A stretch of 33,931 nt of DNA, from NCBI RefSeq assembly GCF_008107685.1, contig NZ_VIRF01000068.1, positions 1 to 33,931 of the forward strand, read 5' to 3'. This stretch comes from Novosphingobium sp. BW1 (GTDB taxonomy: Bacteria; Pseudomonadota; Alphaproteobacteria; Sphingomonadales; Sphingomonadaceae). Within the stretch, counting starts at the first letter, position 1. Every line of letters starts with the position of its first letter. The notes beneath the pieces were generated by a model that was not told the DNA's origin, searched no databases, and was given only the letters and a program-made list of their open reading frames with translations. Below are positions 15,148 to 23,469 of this stretch, one piece after another. Position numbers and translations under genes: made by a program.

Positions 15148-17199
15148 ATGAAAAATACGATTGTACAAAGCCTGTCAGGCACCACCGCCCTCGTTCTCGG
15201 CCTCGTTGCAAGCAGCAGCGCGCTGGCCGCGGACGCCGAGGCCCCCACGGCGATGGAGAGCGCCGAAGCTGGGCCCATCATCGTCACCGGCCACGGCCTT
15301 GCCGAAAGCCCGGCGACCGTCGCCTACGACGTTGAGACCATCGCGCGCGACGAGCTTGTGTCGAGCGCGTCGGGCCGGATCGAGGATGTCCTGTCCTCGG
15401 TTGCCGGCTTCCAGCAGTTCCGCCGCTCCGACAGCCGCTCCTCGAACCCGTCCGCGCAAGGCGCCACGCTGCGCGCGCTGGGCGGCAACGCGTCCAGCCG
15501 CGCGCTGGTCCTCCTCGACGGCGTCCCCGTCTCCAACCCCTTCTTCGGCTACGTCCCCTTCACCGCGCTCGCGCCCGAGCGCCTGTCCTCGGTGCGCGTC
15601 ACGCGCGGCGGGGGCGCGGGCGCCTTTGGCAGCGGCGCGATCTCAGGCACGATCGAGCTGACGAGCGCCGGGCCGGAAACCCTCGGCGCCTTCTCCGGCA
15701 CCGCCCTCGTCAACGACCGGGGCGGCACGCAAGGCTCGGCCAGCACCGCACAGAAGCTGGGCAAGGGCTTCATCGTTGCCGCTGTGCAGTGGGACCGGGG
15801 CAAGGGCTTCTGGACAACGCCCAAGGACCAGCGCGTGGACGCATCTGCGCGCGCGGCCTACGAGAGCCTGTCCGGCTCGCTGCGCGCAGTCGCACCGCTG
15901 GGTGAGACGCTGGAAATCCAGGCCTCGGCCCTTGTCTATGACGACCAGCGCACGCTGCGTTTCGAGGACGCGGACAGTTCCGCCTCGGGCCAGCAGGCCA
16001 GCCTTCGCCTCGTAGGCCGGGGCGAATGGCAGTTCGACGTGCTGGGCTATGTCCAGGCGCAGGACTTTTCCAACCGGGTCATCAGCTCCACCCGCTTCGT
16101 GCGCGCGCTCGAGCAGATCAAGACCCCCACGCTGGCGACCGGCGGCAAGTTCGAGTTGCGCCCGCCAGTCGGCGCCGACCACGTGCTGCGCCTTGGCGCC
16201 GACATCCGCCTTGTCGGCGGGCATCTCGCCGAAGCGCCCTACAGCACCTTCACCGGGCAGCAGACCGCCTTTCGCCGCGCGGGCGGCGACCAGTCGGACC
16301 TCGGACTGTTCATCGAGGACGACTGGACGCTGGGCAATCTTGTCCTGACCGCGGGCGCGCGCGCGGACCGCTGGACGATCCGCAACGGCTTCTACCGCGA
16401 ACTTGATGCCGAGGGTTCGCTCAGCCAGGACACCCGCCACCCGGACCGCTCGGGCTGGGACGGGAGCTTCCGGGGCGGCGCGCTGTGGACGGTGAGCCCT
16501 GCGATCCGACTGCGCGCGGCGGCCTACACCAGCCTGCGCCTGCCCACGCTCAACGAACTCTACCGCCCCTTCGTGGTCTTCCCGGTGACCACCAACGCCA
16601 ACGCTGATCTGTCCCCTGAGAAGCTGCGCGGCTACGAGGCGGGCGTGGAGCTGACGCCCGCAGAGGGCCTGCGCCTTTCGGTCACCGCTTTCGACAACAA
16701 GGTGAAGAACGCGATCGCCAACGTCACGCTCGATGCCACCACGCGCCAGCGCCAGAACGTCAATGCGATCCGCGCGCGCGGGATCGAGGCTACCGCCGCG
16801 CTCACCATGGGGACCGTCAGCTTCGACAGCTCGCTCGCCTGGACCGATGCGAAGGTTGAGGCCGATGGCATCCAGGCCGTTCTTGACGGCATGCGCCCCT
16901 CGCAGGTTCCGCGCCTCGCCGCGAGCGCCACGCTGGGCTGGAAGCCGCGCGCGGGCTGGCACCTGGCCGCCACGCTGCGCCACGTCGGCAAACAGTACGA
17001 GGACGATCAGGAAACCGATGCCCTGCCTGCCGCGACCACGCTCGATGCCTTCGCGCAGGTGCCTCTGGCAGGCCCGCTCGCGCTGATCCTGCGGGCTGAA
17101 AACCTGTTTGACGAGACCATTGTCACGCGCAACCAGTCGGGCTCGATGGACCTGGGCACTCCGCGCACGGTCTGGGCGGGCTTTCGGGTGGAGATTTGA
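15148..17199 (+). CDS. TonB-dependent outer-membrane receptor
   Basis: A 683-residue TonB-dependent transporter. The signal peptide (about 1-27, cleaved after ALA) is followed by a TonB-box-like GPIIVTGHG, a plug domain (about 50-175) with ALVLLDGVPVSNPFFGYVPF and a Gly-rich GGGAGAFGSGAISGTIEL, and a beta barrel that ends RTVWAGFRVEI with the terminal aromatic/hydrophobic pattern. The size is like BtuB/FhuA-class receptors, but no cobalamin riboswitch or Fur box is evident upstream, so the ligand is unknown. It is 48 nt before the [2Fe-2S] gene, which suggests uptake of the substrate of a molybdenum hydroxylase. Confidence 0.93.
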   Translation: MKNTIVQSLSGTTALVLGLVASSSALAADAEAPTAMESAEAGPIIVTGHGLAESPATVAYDVETIARDELVSSASGRIEDVLSSVAGFQQFRRSDSRSSNPSAQGATLRALGGNASSRALVLLDGVPVSNPFFGYVPFTALAPERLSSVRVTRGGGAGAFGSGAISGTIELTSAGPETLGAFSGTALVNDRGGTQGSASTAQKLGKGFIVAAVQWDRGKGFWTTPKDQRVDASARAAYESLSGSLRAVAPLGETLEIQASALVYDDQRTLRFEDADSSASGQQASLRLVGRGEWQFDVLGYVQAQDFSNRVISSTRFVRALEQIKTPTLATGGKFELRPPVGADHVLRLGADIRLVGGHLAEAPYSTFTGQQTAFRRAGGDQSDLGLFIEDDWTLGNLVLTAGARADRWTIRNGFYRELDAEGSLSQDTRHPDRSGWDGSFRGGALWTVSPAIRLRAAAYTSLRLPTLNELYRPFVVFPVTTNANADLSPEKLRGYEAGVELTPAEGLRLSVTAFDNKVKNAIANVTLDATTRQRQNVNAIRARGIEATAALTMGTVSFDSSLAWTDAKVEADGIQAVLDGMRPSQVPRLAASATLGWKPRAGWHLAATLRHVGKQYEDDQETDALPAATTLDAFAQVPLAGPLALILRAENLFDETIVTRNQSGSMDLGTPRTVWAGFRVEI

Positions 17200-17247
17200 C
17201 ACCCCGGCACTGGTACTTGCCCTGAGAGGTTCCTAAATACACCGGCC

Positions 17248-17844
17248 ATGTCCCGCCTGACCGTCAACGAGCGTCCTGTCGAATTCGACATGGACCCGCA
17301 GACCCCGCTCCTGTGGGCGCTGCGCGATGCCGCGAATCTGACCGGCACCAAATACGGCTGCGGCAATGGCGACTGCGGCGCCTGCACCGTCCATGTCGAC
17401 GGGGCAGCGCTGCGCGCCTGCCTCATCACCCTGGCCGAATGCGAAGGGCGCTTTGTCACCACCATAGAGGGCCTTTCGCGCGACCGTTCGCACCCGGTGC
17501 AGCAGGCGCTGGTTGCCGAGCAGGCGATCCAGTGCGGTTTCTGCACGCCCGGCATCGTCATGGCCGCCGCCGCGCTCCTCAAGGGCAATGCCAACCCGAG
17601 CGAGGCCGAGATCGCGGCCGCTATCCCGAACTTGTGCCGCTGCGGCGTGACGCCCCGCTTGGTGCGCGCCATTTCGCGCGCCGCACGCGTCCAACGCCGC
17701 GCGGAGACGATCAGCGCCGCGCCCGCGCCGGGCATACCCACAGACGCCGCTGCGCGGAGCGTGCCTGCGCTGACGCCCGGCGAGGTACCCCAAACAAGTT
17801 CCCATCCCGCGGCCCACCCCACGGCGGACCGCCCAGCCACCTGA
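17248..17844 (+). CDS. [2Fe-2S] small subunit of a molybdenum hydroxylase (IorA/CoxS type)
   Basis: A 198-residue electron-transfer subunit of the xanthine dehydrogenase family, closest in layout to the isoquinoline 1-oxidoreductase alpha subunit. It has a ferredoxin-like cluster (Cys38, 43, 46 in KYGCGNGDCGACTVH, plus Cys58) and a second cluster (Cys96 and 99 in QCGFCTPG, Cys130 and 132 in LCRCG). All eight ligands are intact. Residues ~150-198 are a Pro/Ala/Thr-rich tail not needed for the fold, longer than the usual ~150-residue subunit. No catalytic Mo-binding subunit follows; arsC starts 10 nt after the stop. The partner must be elsewhere or lost. Confidence 0.9.
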   Translation: MSRLTVNERPVEFDMDPQTPLLWALRDAANLTGTKYGCGNGDCGACTVHVDGAALRACLITLAECEGRFVTTIEGLSRDRSHPVQQALVAEQAIQCGFCTPGIVMAAAALLKGNANPSEAEIAAAIPNLCRCGVTPRLVRAISRAARVQRRAETISAAPAPGIPTDAAARSVPALTPGEVPQTSSHPAAHPTADRPAT

Positions 17845-17854
17845 GGAGAGATCC

Positions 17855-18199
17855 ATGAAGGCCACCATCTGGCACAACCCCAAGTGCGGCACCTCCCGCA
17901 AGACGCTCGCTATCCTCGAAGAGACGCCGGGCGTCGAGGTCGAAGTCGTCGAGTACCTCAAGACCCCTCCCAGCGCCGAGAAGCTTGCCCAGCTCTACAA
18001 GGATGCCGGTATCACCCCACAAGCGGGTCTGCGCACGCGCGGCACCGATGCCATCGAGCGCGGGCTCCCCGAAGCCTCGGACGCCGATGTGCTTGCTGCG
18101 ATGAGCGCCGAACCGATCCTGATCGAGCGTCCGCTGGTCGAGACCGACAAGGGCGTGCGGCTGTGCCGCCCGCAGGAAAAGGTCGCTGAAATCCTGTAA
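17855..18199 (+). CDS. ArsC-type arsenate reductase (glutaredoxin-dependent family)
   Basis: A 114-residue ArsC/Spx-family thioredoxin-fold protein. The nucleophile Cys11 lies in WHNPKCGTSRKTL; later YLKTPPS, LRTRGTD and the ending LIERPLVETDKGVRLCRP with Arg residues for oxyanion binding are family marks. Likely activity is glutathione/glutaredoxin-linked arsenate reduction, though many chromosomal members have no proven arsenic role and no arsB or arsR is near. GGAGAG just after the upstream stop serves as its ribosome site (TGAGGAGAGATCC then ATG), so it is coupled to the [2Fe-2S] gene. Confidence 0.88.
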   Translation: MKATIWHNPKCGTSRKTLAILEETPGVEVEVVEYLKTPPSAEKLAQLYKDAGITPQAGLRTRGTDAIERGLPEASDADVLAAMSAEPILIERPLVETDKGVRLCRPQEKVAEIL

Positions 18200-18234
18200 G
18201 ATCGAAGCAGTTATAAACCCGCTTCACCCCGCCC

Positions 18235-18273
18235 TGCCTTGCAATGCGACGGCTAATCTGCCACCGCAAGGCA
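18235..18273 (+). promoter_or_regulatory. 5' UTR hairpin upstream of the methyltransferase
   Basis: TGCCTTGC (18235-18242) and GCAAGGCA (18266-18273) form a perfect 8-bp stem with a 23-nt loop. The AAGG that would serve as ribosome site for the uORF at 18279 is inside the 3' arm and would be hidden when the hairpin forms. Confidence 0.35.
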
Positions 18274-18278
18274 CATCC

Positions 18279-18326
18279 ATGACACAGAAGAACCGCGAGG
18301 TTACGCGCCAGCATGTCCAGCACTGA
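18279..18326 (+). CDS. possible 15-codon upstream ORF overlapping the methyltransferase start
   Basis: ATG at 18279 has AAGG with a 7-nt spacer, a better site than that of the gene itself. The ORF MTQKNREVTRQHVQH stops at 18326, 14 nt into the methyltransferase gene in another frame. It could serve for coupling or control; chance is not excluded. Confidence 0.25.
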   Translation: MTQKNREVTRQHVQH

Positions 18327-18945
18327 GCTTGCCCGGGAGGCCCTGCCCCAAAGGATCAAGCGTAAAGTCAAGAACGCCCTAGGCCCCTGGGGCGTTTTCC
18401 TCGAAGGGTTCGTCCGTCACCCGGTCATGGTCGGCTCGATCGTTCCCTCCTCGCGGTTCGTGATCCGCAAGATGCTGGCGCCTGTCGATTGGGACAACTG
18501 CAAGCTCTTCGTCGAATACGGCCCGGGCGTCGGCACGTTCTGCCAGCCCGTGCTCGACCGCCTGCCGCGCGACGGCATGTTGCTGGTCATCGACACCAAC
18601 CCGGACTTCATCGAGTACCTGCGCCGCACGATCACCGACAGCCGCTTCGTGGCGGTGCTCGGCTCGGCCGCGGACGTGGAGGACATCGTCAAGGCCCATG
18701 GCCATGAAAAGGCCGACTACGTGCTTTCGGGCCTGCCTTTCTCCACGCTGCCCGATGGCGTGGGCCCGGCCATCGCCGCGGCCACGCACCGCGTGATCCG
18801 CAAGGGCGGCGCGTTCCTGGTCTACCAGTTCACGCCGCGTGCGCGCGACTTCATGGCCCGCCACTTCACGCGCATCGACAGTGGCCTTGAAGTGATCAAT
18901 GTGCCGCCGTGCTGCATGTTCTGGGGCTGGAAGGATGAGGACTGA
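18313..18945 (+). CDS. class I SAM-dependent methyltransferase, PmtA-like
   Basis: A 210-residue SAM methyltransferase resembling the Rhodobacter/Sinorhizobium phospholipid N-methyltransferase PmtA, which methylates phosphatidylethanolamine towards phosphatidylcholine, and the related KsgA-like fold. SAM motif I is VEYGPGVGTF (67-76), the acidic motif II region is LLVIDTNPDF, and the motif IV region is LSGLPFSTLPDG. The amphipathic basic N-terminus (RIKRKVKNALGPWGVFLEGF) suits membrane binding. Substrate is inferred from similarity in layout only. The ribosome site (GAGG, 12 nt) is weak; a uORF and hairpin lie upstream, and a strong terminator follows. Confidence 0.78.
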   Translation: MSSTELAREALPQRIKRKVKNALGPWGVFLEGFVRHPVMVGSIVPSSRFVIRKMLAPVDWDNCKLFVEYGPGVGTFCQPVLDRLPRDGMLLVIDTNPDFIEYLRRTITDSRFVAVLGSAADVEDIVKAHGHEKADYVLSGLPFSTLPDGVGPAIAAATHRVIRKGGAFLVYQFTPRARDFMARHFTRIDSGLEVINVPPCCMFWGWKDED

Positions 18946-18976
18946 ACCTGCCCTTGCCCCAAGTTGAGCTACAACA

Positions 18977-19013
18977 AAGGCCCGCCCGACCATCCGGTCC
19001 GGCGGGCCTTTTC
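18977..19013. terminator. bidirectional intrinsic terminator
   Basis: AAGGCCCGCC (18977-18986) pairs with GGCGGGCCTT (19001-19010), followed by TTTT on the plus strand and by TTTGTTG on the minus strand. It lies between the convergent methyltransferase and membrane-protein genes and can serve both. Confidence 0.85.
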
Positions 19014-19034
19014 GTATGGAGGCAACTGAAAGCC

Positions 19035-19883
19035 TCAGTCGAAGAGGCTGGCCTGCCCGTCCGGCGTAGCTTGCGAAAGCTGGGCGTGCACGCGGACCAG
19101 CACGGCAACTAGCAGCACGTTGCTAACCGCACCGATCAGCCCGGCAACAAGGCCTGCAAGGAAGTTCGTCACAGCGCCCGCCCCGAAGACGAGCGAGAGC
19201 GGTGTGATAAGGAGGAGCGAGACCATGAAGCTGATCGCGAAATAGCCCAGCATGAGGAGCGCGTAGAAGCCCAGGAGGCGCGGGGTGTGCCCGCCCGTCA
19301 GATCCCACGACCGGCGCATGGCCGCCACCGGGTTGGAAAGCCCCTCGCGCACCATCGCCGGAACCAGCAGTGAAAATCGCACCGAAGACCAGATCGCAAG
19401 CCCGACCAGGCCGATCAGCATCACCGCACCGCCCAGCGAAGCCCCCGCGCTCCCCGCCACCAGCGATCCCAGCGCGACGAACAGGCCGAGCACGAACGAG
19501 GCCAGCATCAGCCCCACCGCGTAGAGCAGCGTCGCCCCGATCAGCGCCGGCGTTGCGCGCAAAGCCAGCGAAATCGCCTCACCCACGCTTGGCCGTCCGC
19601 CCACACCCAGGATCACCGCGACGGCGAGATAGCCCACGAACTGGACGAGCATGCCCCCGATCCCGAAGGCCAGTATAGGGCCCAGGTTTGCCGAGATCAG
19701 TGCCTCCAGCCCCTCGCTGTCCTGCGCCAGGGCCATCATCTGCTGCTGGATGTCCGCGAGGAACACGCTGGAAAGCAGCGCGGGCAGCAGGAAGAAGACG
19801 CCCGCGAGGGCTATCAGCACATCGCGGTTGGCGCGGACCCTGGCCACGGCCTCGCTCCAGGCCAGGTTGCTGTCGAACTGCAT
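19035..19883 (-). CDS. multi-pass inner-membrane protein of unknown function
   Basis: A 282-residue membrane protein. After a short cytoplasmic N-terminus (MQFDSNLAWSEAVARVRANR) come about six hydrophobic segments: 25-42, 70-95, 115-150, 155-172, 205-228 and 235-262. The pattern is like the glycerophosphoryl-diester-phosphodiesterase membrane-domain family and other bacterial helix bundles with a central RRSWDLTGGHTPRLL loop; GLSNPVAAMRRSW is typical. ATG at 19883 is preferred because AAGGAG lies 6 nt upstream; ORF extensions to 19934 are not conserved-looking. Divergent from lipB. No function can be assigned. Confidence 0.75.
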   Translation of the reverse strand: MQFDSNLAWSEAVARVRANRDVLIALAGVFFLLPALLSSVFLADIQQQMMALAQDSEGLEALISANLGPILAFGIGGMLVQFVGYLAVAVILGVGGRPSVGEAISLALRATPALIGATLLYAVGLMLASFVLGLFVALGSLVAGSAGASLGGAVMLIGLVGLAIWSSVRFSLLVPAMVREGLSNPVAAMRRSWDLTGGHTPRLLGFYALLMLGYFAISFMVSLLLITPLSLVFGAGAVTNFLAGLVAGLIGAVSNVLLVAVLVRVHAQLSQATPDGQASLFD

Positions 19884-20005
19884 TGCCATCTCCTTCTCGC
19901 CCACCGCTTCTTCGCGCCGGGCGTCATCTCGCAATCGCGGTCTTAGGGATAGTTGCCTTGTGAATCCACTTGATATGCACGCACGGAAGGGCCACGCAGC
20001 GAGGT

Positions 20006-20689
20006 ATGAACACCATCCAGACTCTGCCCGGGGACATCGAACTGCGCATGAGCCGCGACCCTGTCCCCTACCGTGAGGCGCTGGCCGAGATGACCGAGCG
20101 CAACGCCGCGATTGCCGCAGGCGAAGCGCGCGAACTGATCTGGTTTCTCGAACATCCGCCCGTCTATACCGCCGGCACCAGCGCGGCCGTCTCCGACCTT
20201 CTCGACCCCCGCTTCGAGGTGGTCGAGGCCGGGCGCGGCGGGCGGTACACTTACCATGGTCCGGGCCAGCGCGTGGTCTATGTCCTCCTCGACCTGCGCA
20301 AGCGCGCGCGCGATGCGCGCGGTTTCGTCCACGCGCTTGAAGGCTGGGTAATCGACACGCTCACCGACTTTGGCGTCGAGGGGTTCCGCAGCGAAGGGCG
20401 CATCGGCATCTGGACAAAGGACATCGACGGACGCGAGGCCAAGATCGGCGCCATCGGCGTGCGCATCCGTAAATGGGTGACAATGCACGGCTTTGCGGTC
20501 AACATTCATCCCGACCTCGCCCACTTCACCGGTATCGTGCCCTGCGGGATCGAGGAATTCGGCGTGACCAGCCTCAAGCGGCTGAACAAGGACGCGGAAT
20601 TCGACGTGTGGGACAAGGCGCTGCTCGCACGGGCCGACGCTTTCCTCGGCGCGCTCGAAACCCGCTGCCCCAAGGAGACCCCGGCATGA
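20006..20689 (+). CDS. lipB: octanoyl-(acyl-carrier-protein):protein N-octanoyltransferase
   Basis: Moves octanoyl groups from ACP to the lipoyl domains of E2 subunits and GcvH, before LipA inserts sulfur. The 227-residue protein has [20 protein letters not shown] (77-96), the catalytic Lys146 in [10 protein letters not shown] and the catalytic Cys180 in TGIVPCGI, with [11 protein letters not shown] between. ATG at 20006 gives the normal length; an in-frame ATG at 19970 adds 12 non-conserved residues. Its stop overlaps the start of the lipoprotein gene (ATGA). Confidence 0.96.
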   Translation: MNTIQTLPGDIELRMSRDPVPYREALAEMTERNAAIAAGEARELIWFLEHPPVYTAGTSAAVSDLLDPRFEVVEAGRGGRYTYHGPGQRVVYVLLDLRKRARDARGFVHALEGWVIDTLTDFGVEGFRSEGRIGIWTKDIDGREAKIGAIGVRIRKWVTMHGFAVNIHPDLAHFTGIVPCGIEEFGVTSLKRLNKDAEFDVWDKALLARADAFLGALETRCPKETPA

Positions 20690-21018
20690 TCCACATTTCA
20701 ATGCACCGCGTTGCCGCGCTGGGGCTTGCCTTGCCGCTCCTCGCCGGGCTTGCCGCCTGCAAGGACGATGCGCGCGAGGCTCCGTCCGCCGAGGCCGCAC
20801 AAGGCGCCAAATTGCTGCCGCGCTCGGTCGACGATGCCATGCCCGCCTACGATCAGCGCCGCTCCAAAGCGCCGCTCGCCGAACCGGAACTGGCCGAGAC
20901 TGATCGCGGCTCCGCATCGGCCGCGCGCGTCCAGGATTCCGATGACGCCGCCGAGGATGAGGCTCCCGCACGGCAGGAGCCCTCCGCGGCGCCCGCGCCC
21001 GAGGAGGACGCAGCTTAA
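20686..21018 (+). CDS. small predicted lipoprotein
   Basis: A 110-residue protein with a lipoprotein signal peptide: hydrophobic core and lipobox LAGLAAC, acylated Cys25. The mature part is acidic and Ala/Pro/Glu-rich ([20 protein letters not shown]) and looks unstructured. ATGA overlap with lipB and AAGGAG upstream show translational coupling. Aspartate after the Cys is absent (Lys-Asp), so sorting to the outer membrane by Lol is possible. Function unknown. Its TAA shares bases with the opposing stop of the lyase gene (TTAA). Confidence 0.8.
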   Translation: MIHISMHRVAALGLALPLLAGLAACKDDAREAPSAEAAQGAKLLPRSVDDAMPAYDQRRSKAPLAEPELAETDRGSASAARVQDSDDAAEDEAPARQEPSAAPAPEEDAA

Positions 21019-21959
21019 GCAGGCCGCAAGATCGGCTGGCAGCGCAGGTCTTCCCCGCCCCGGCCATCACGCTCGAACATCGCAATCGTGCGCCGCGCCA
21101 GGGCGAGGTGCGAGCGGTCAATCATCCGTCCGCGCAAGGGCAGCGAGCCGACATGCGGGTTGCCTTCAAAAGCGGCGACGACATCGCGCGCCTCGACCAG
21201 TTCCTCGACCGAGGGAGTGAAGGCGGCATTGATCGTGGGTATCTGCGCCGGGTGGATCGCGAACATCCCCGAGAAGCCGTCCGCGCGTGCGCCCTGTGCC
21301 GCGGTCTTGGTACCAGCCTCGTTGTCAAAATCGTCAAACGGCGCGTCGACGGCAATGACATCGCCCGCATGGGCGCTGAGCAGCGCCTGCACGCGCACGA
21401 AGCGGGCCGTATCGCTCCAGGCGCCCTGGAGCGTGCGCACCGCCTGGCCGCCCATGGCCGCGCTGAGGCCCGCCGCATTCCAGGTGAGGCCGACGACACG
21501 CTGATGGGCAGACGAGGCGTATTCCGCGATCCGCAGCGCCGCGCCCGGCGTCTCGCCGACAACCGGCATGATCCGCGTGGAATTCGCTACCAGGCCCAGC
21601 GCCTGCTCGAACTCGTAGACTTCGCTGGCAATCTGGCGCACCGTTTCGGGGCCCGAGGCCTTGGGCAGGATCACCCCGTCGGGCGCAAAGGGCATCACTG
21701 CGGCAAGATCCTCCCGTACATAGCCCGATTCCATGCTGTTGAGACGCACCCAGCGGCCCATGCGCTGCTGCTCGATGACGTGCTGGCGATGCGCCGATAG
21801 CCAGCCCGCGGCAAGGTCGCGCGCGCGTGCCTTCTCGCTCACCGGCACGGTGTCCTCCAGGTCGATCACGACGATGTCCGCCCCGGTGCCGATCGCCGTG
21901 CCGAGACGTTCCTCGCTGTTGCCCGGAACAAGGAGCCAGGACCTCGATTTCATGCCCAT
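21015..21959 (-). CDS. HpcH/HpaI-CitE family CoA-ester lyase
   Basis: A 314-residue member of the citrate lyase beta-chain-like (CitE/Mcl1) family that cleaves or forms C-C bonds in CoA esters such as malyl-CoA or citramalyl-CoA, with Mg2+. Family marks are SRSWLLVPGNSEERL, DIVVIDLEDTVP (metal-binding Asp/Glu), RLNSMESGY, VILPKASGPETV, MPVVGETPGAAL and FDDFDNEAGTKTAAQGA with GFSGMFAIHPAQIPTIN. It stands alone without citD or citF, so it is a stand-alone CitE-type enzyme; the substrate is not certain. ATG at 21959 has AAGG 5 nt upstream; ATG at 21953 is an alternative. It shares the 4-base TTAA with the lipoprotein gene at its stop. Confidence 0.9.
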   Translation of the reverse strand: MGMKSRSWLLVPGNSEERLGTAIGTGADIVVIDLEDTVPVSEKARARDLAAGWLSAHRQHVIEQQRMGRWVRLNSMESGYVREDLAAVMPFAPDGVILPKASGPETVRQIASEVYEFEQALGLVANSTRIMPVVGETPGAALRIAEYASSAHQRVVGLTWNAAGLSAAMGGQAVRTLQGAWSDTARFVRVQALLSAHAGDVIAVDAPFDDFDNEAGTKTAAQGARADGFSGMFAIHPAQIPTINAAFTPSVEELVEARDVVAAFEGNPHVGSLPLRGRMIDRSHLALARRTIAMFERDGRGGEDLRCQPILRPA

Positions 21960-22086
21960 TGGTGCCTTTGCCGCTATGCCCGAACCGCGCCCCTTACGCG
22001 CCTCGGGCCGCAGTCTACCCCGGCACAGTTAACACTTCCTGCAATCGAGCCTCGGCCGCGCGACGAAGGTCATCGGCAAGGAGGCT

Positions 22087-22116
22087 CCGAGAGCCATTGC
22101 CCTCGGGCTCCCGGAA
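22087..22116 (-). repeat. hairpin repeat element, copy 2
   Basis: On the minus strand GAGCCCGAGGGC-AATG-GCTCTCGG forms an 8-bp stem with one G-U pair. It is 11 nt beyond the stop of the acetyltransferase-like gene. Matches the copies at 470-500 and 24665-24698. Confidence 0.65.
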
Positions 22117-22126
22117 ATCGCCCCGA

Positions 22127-23293
22127 TCAAAGGGCCTTTTCGTAGATCGCGTATTCGCGGTTGATCTGGCTTTCGATGGCGTCGGCGATGGCAACCATGC
22201 CCTGGTTGTCATCGAGGATCCAGCCGATCTCGGCCCGCTTTGCACCAAACTTGGAGGTGGCCGAGCGGCGGATGAACTCGATCATCATGAAGGCCAGCTG
22301 GCTGGCGAGACGCGAGGACTGCAGCTTCTTGCGCACGCCCATCAGCGGCACGCGCATATCGGCAGGGTAGGGACGGCGCAGCCACAGGAGCAGCTTGATG
22401 AGGCCCAGCACGCCGGGCTTGCCCTTCGCCCCGTTCACTCGCTTCTGGATGCCGTTGATATCAGGCAGGGTCATCATGAAGGCCACCGGCTCGCCCTCGT
22501 ACTCGGCGATCCGGATGAGATCAGGATGGACCAGGGGCTTCAGTGCCTTGCCGGTGTGTGCGATCTCTTTATCGGTGAAGGGCACGAAGCCCCAGTTGTC
22601 CGACCAGGCATCGTTGAGGATCTCGCAGATGATGCCCGCATCGCGGTCGAAGTTCTTGAGATCGGCCTTGCGAATCGTGATCTTGGCGTTCTTCTCACCC
22701 GAGGCGACGATGCGCTGGACGAGCCGCGGGAACTCCTTGGTCACGTCCAGTTCGTAAGTGTAAAGCGTCTTCGCGCGGGTATAACCCTCACCCTCGATCC
22801 AGCCCTGGTAGGCCGCGTTGTGGTGGCCCATCATCACCATCGGCGAATGGTCGTGCCCCCTGACAAGCAATCCGGGCTCTTCCCATACCGACAGGTTCAT
22901 CGGCGCGAGTACGCGGGTCATGCCCTCGCGGCGCAGCCAGCCCTCGGCCGTGTCGATCAACGCCTTCGCGACCTCGGATTCCTCGGCCTCGATCGCACCC
23001 CAGTTGCCGGTTCCCGGCCCCATCCCCTGCTCGAACGACTGTTTCAGCGCCAGTTCATCGATCTGCGCCGATATGCGCCCCACGACGCGGCCTTCGCGGC
23101 GCGCCAGGAAAAGCTGGTGGCGGGCGTGGTCGAAGAAGGGGTTCTTGCCGGGCGTGAACTTGGCGATCTCTTCCGAGCGCAGGTTCGCGACCCAGTTTTG
23201 ATCTGACGCATTGAGTCGATAACTGCAATCGACAAAGGCAGCCCGGTCGGCCTTGCTCGAAACCGGAGTGATGACTAGTTCGGCTTTGGCCAC
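22127..23293 (-). CDS. GNAT-fold conserved protein (N-acyltransferase superfamily)
   Basis: A 388-residue conserved protein whose fold looks like two GNAT (acyl-CoA N-acyltransferase) modules. The N-terminal half has FFDHARHQLFLARREGRVVG and RISAQIDELA; the middle contains VLAPMNLSVWEEPGLLVRG and MMGHHNAAYQGWIEGEGYTR. The C-terminal module has LIRIAEYEGEPVAFMMTLPD and ends RREYAI-like (QINREYAIYEKAL). It is a known uncharacterised family; substrate and activity cannot be assigned. GTG at 23293 is the preferred start because the sequence before it is not conserved-looking and an AGG precedes it; the frame is open to 23368. Divergent from the desaturase gene. Confidence 0.75.
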   Translation of the reverse strand: MAKAELVITPVSSKADRAAFVDCSYRLNASDQNWVANLRSEEIAKFTPGKNPFFDHARHQLFLARREGRVVGRISAQIDELALKQSFEQGMGPGTGNWGAIEAEESEVAKALIDTAEGWLRREGMTRVLAPMNLSVWEEPGLLVRGHDHSPMVMMGHHNAAYQGWIEGEGYTRAKTLYTYELDVTKEFPRLVQRIVASGEKNAKITIRKADLKNFDRDAGIICEILNDAWSDNWGFVPFTDKEIAHTGKALKPLVHPDLIRIAEYEGEPVAFMMTLPDINGIQKRVNGAKGKPGVLGLIKLLLWLRRPYPADMRVPLMGVRKKLQSSRLASQLAFMMIEFIRRSATSKFGAKRAEIGWILDDNQGMVAIADAIESQINREYAIYEKAL

Positions 23294-23345
23294 GATCCTG
23301 CCTTTGTTTGGGTGTAGGAAATGGGAATGAATTGAGGCGAACTGC

Positions 23346-23397
23346 GACCGGAAGCGGTCTCTTGTCAAGCGGCGTACACGGTGAGGCTGTGCACGCC
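23346..23397. promoter_or_regulatory. two inverted repeats between the GNAT-like and desaturase genes
   Basis: GACCG-GAAG-CGGTC (23346-23359) and GGCGTACAC-9 nt-GTGCACGCC (23371-23379 with 23389-23397, 8 of 9 matched) lie in the divergent promoter region. Their symmetry suits operators for a dimeric regulator of the desaturase, but no such regulator is nearby. Confidence 0.35.
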
Positions 23398-23469
23398 AAA
23401 GGCGAAAGGCGCCCGTTTGCGCCCCCGGATCGCCCCGACCTCGCGAAGGTCACAAGTGGAATTGATGAA

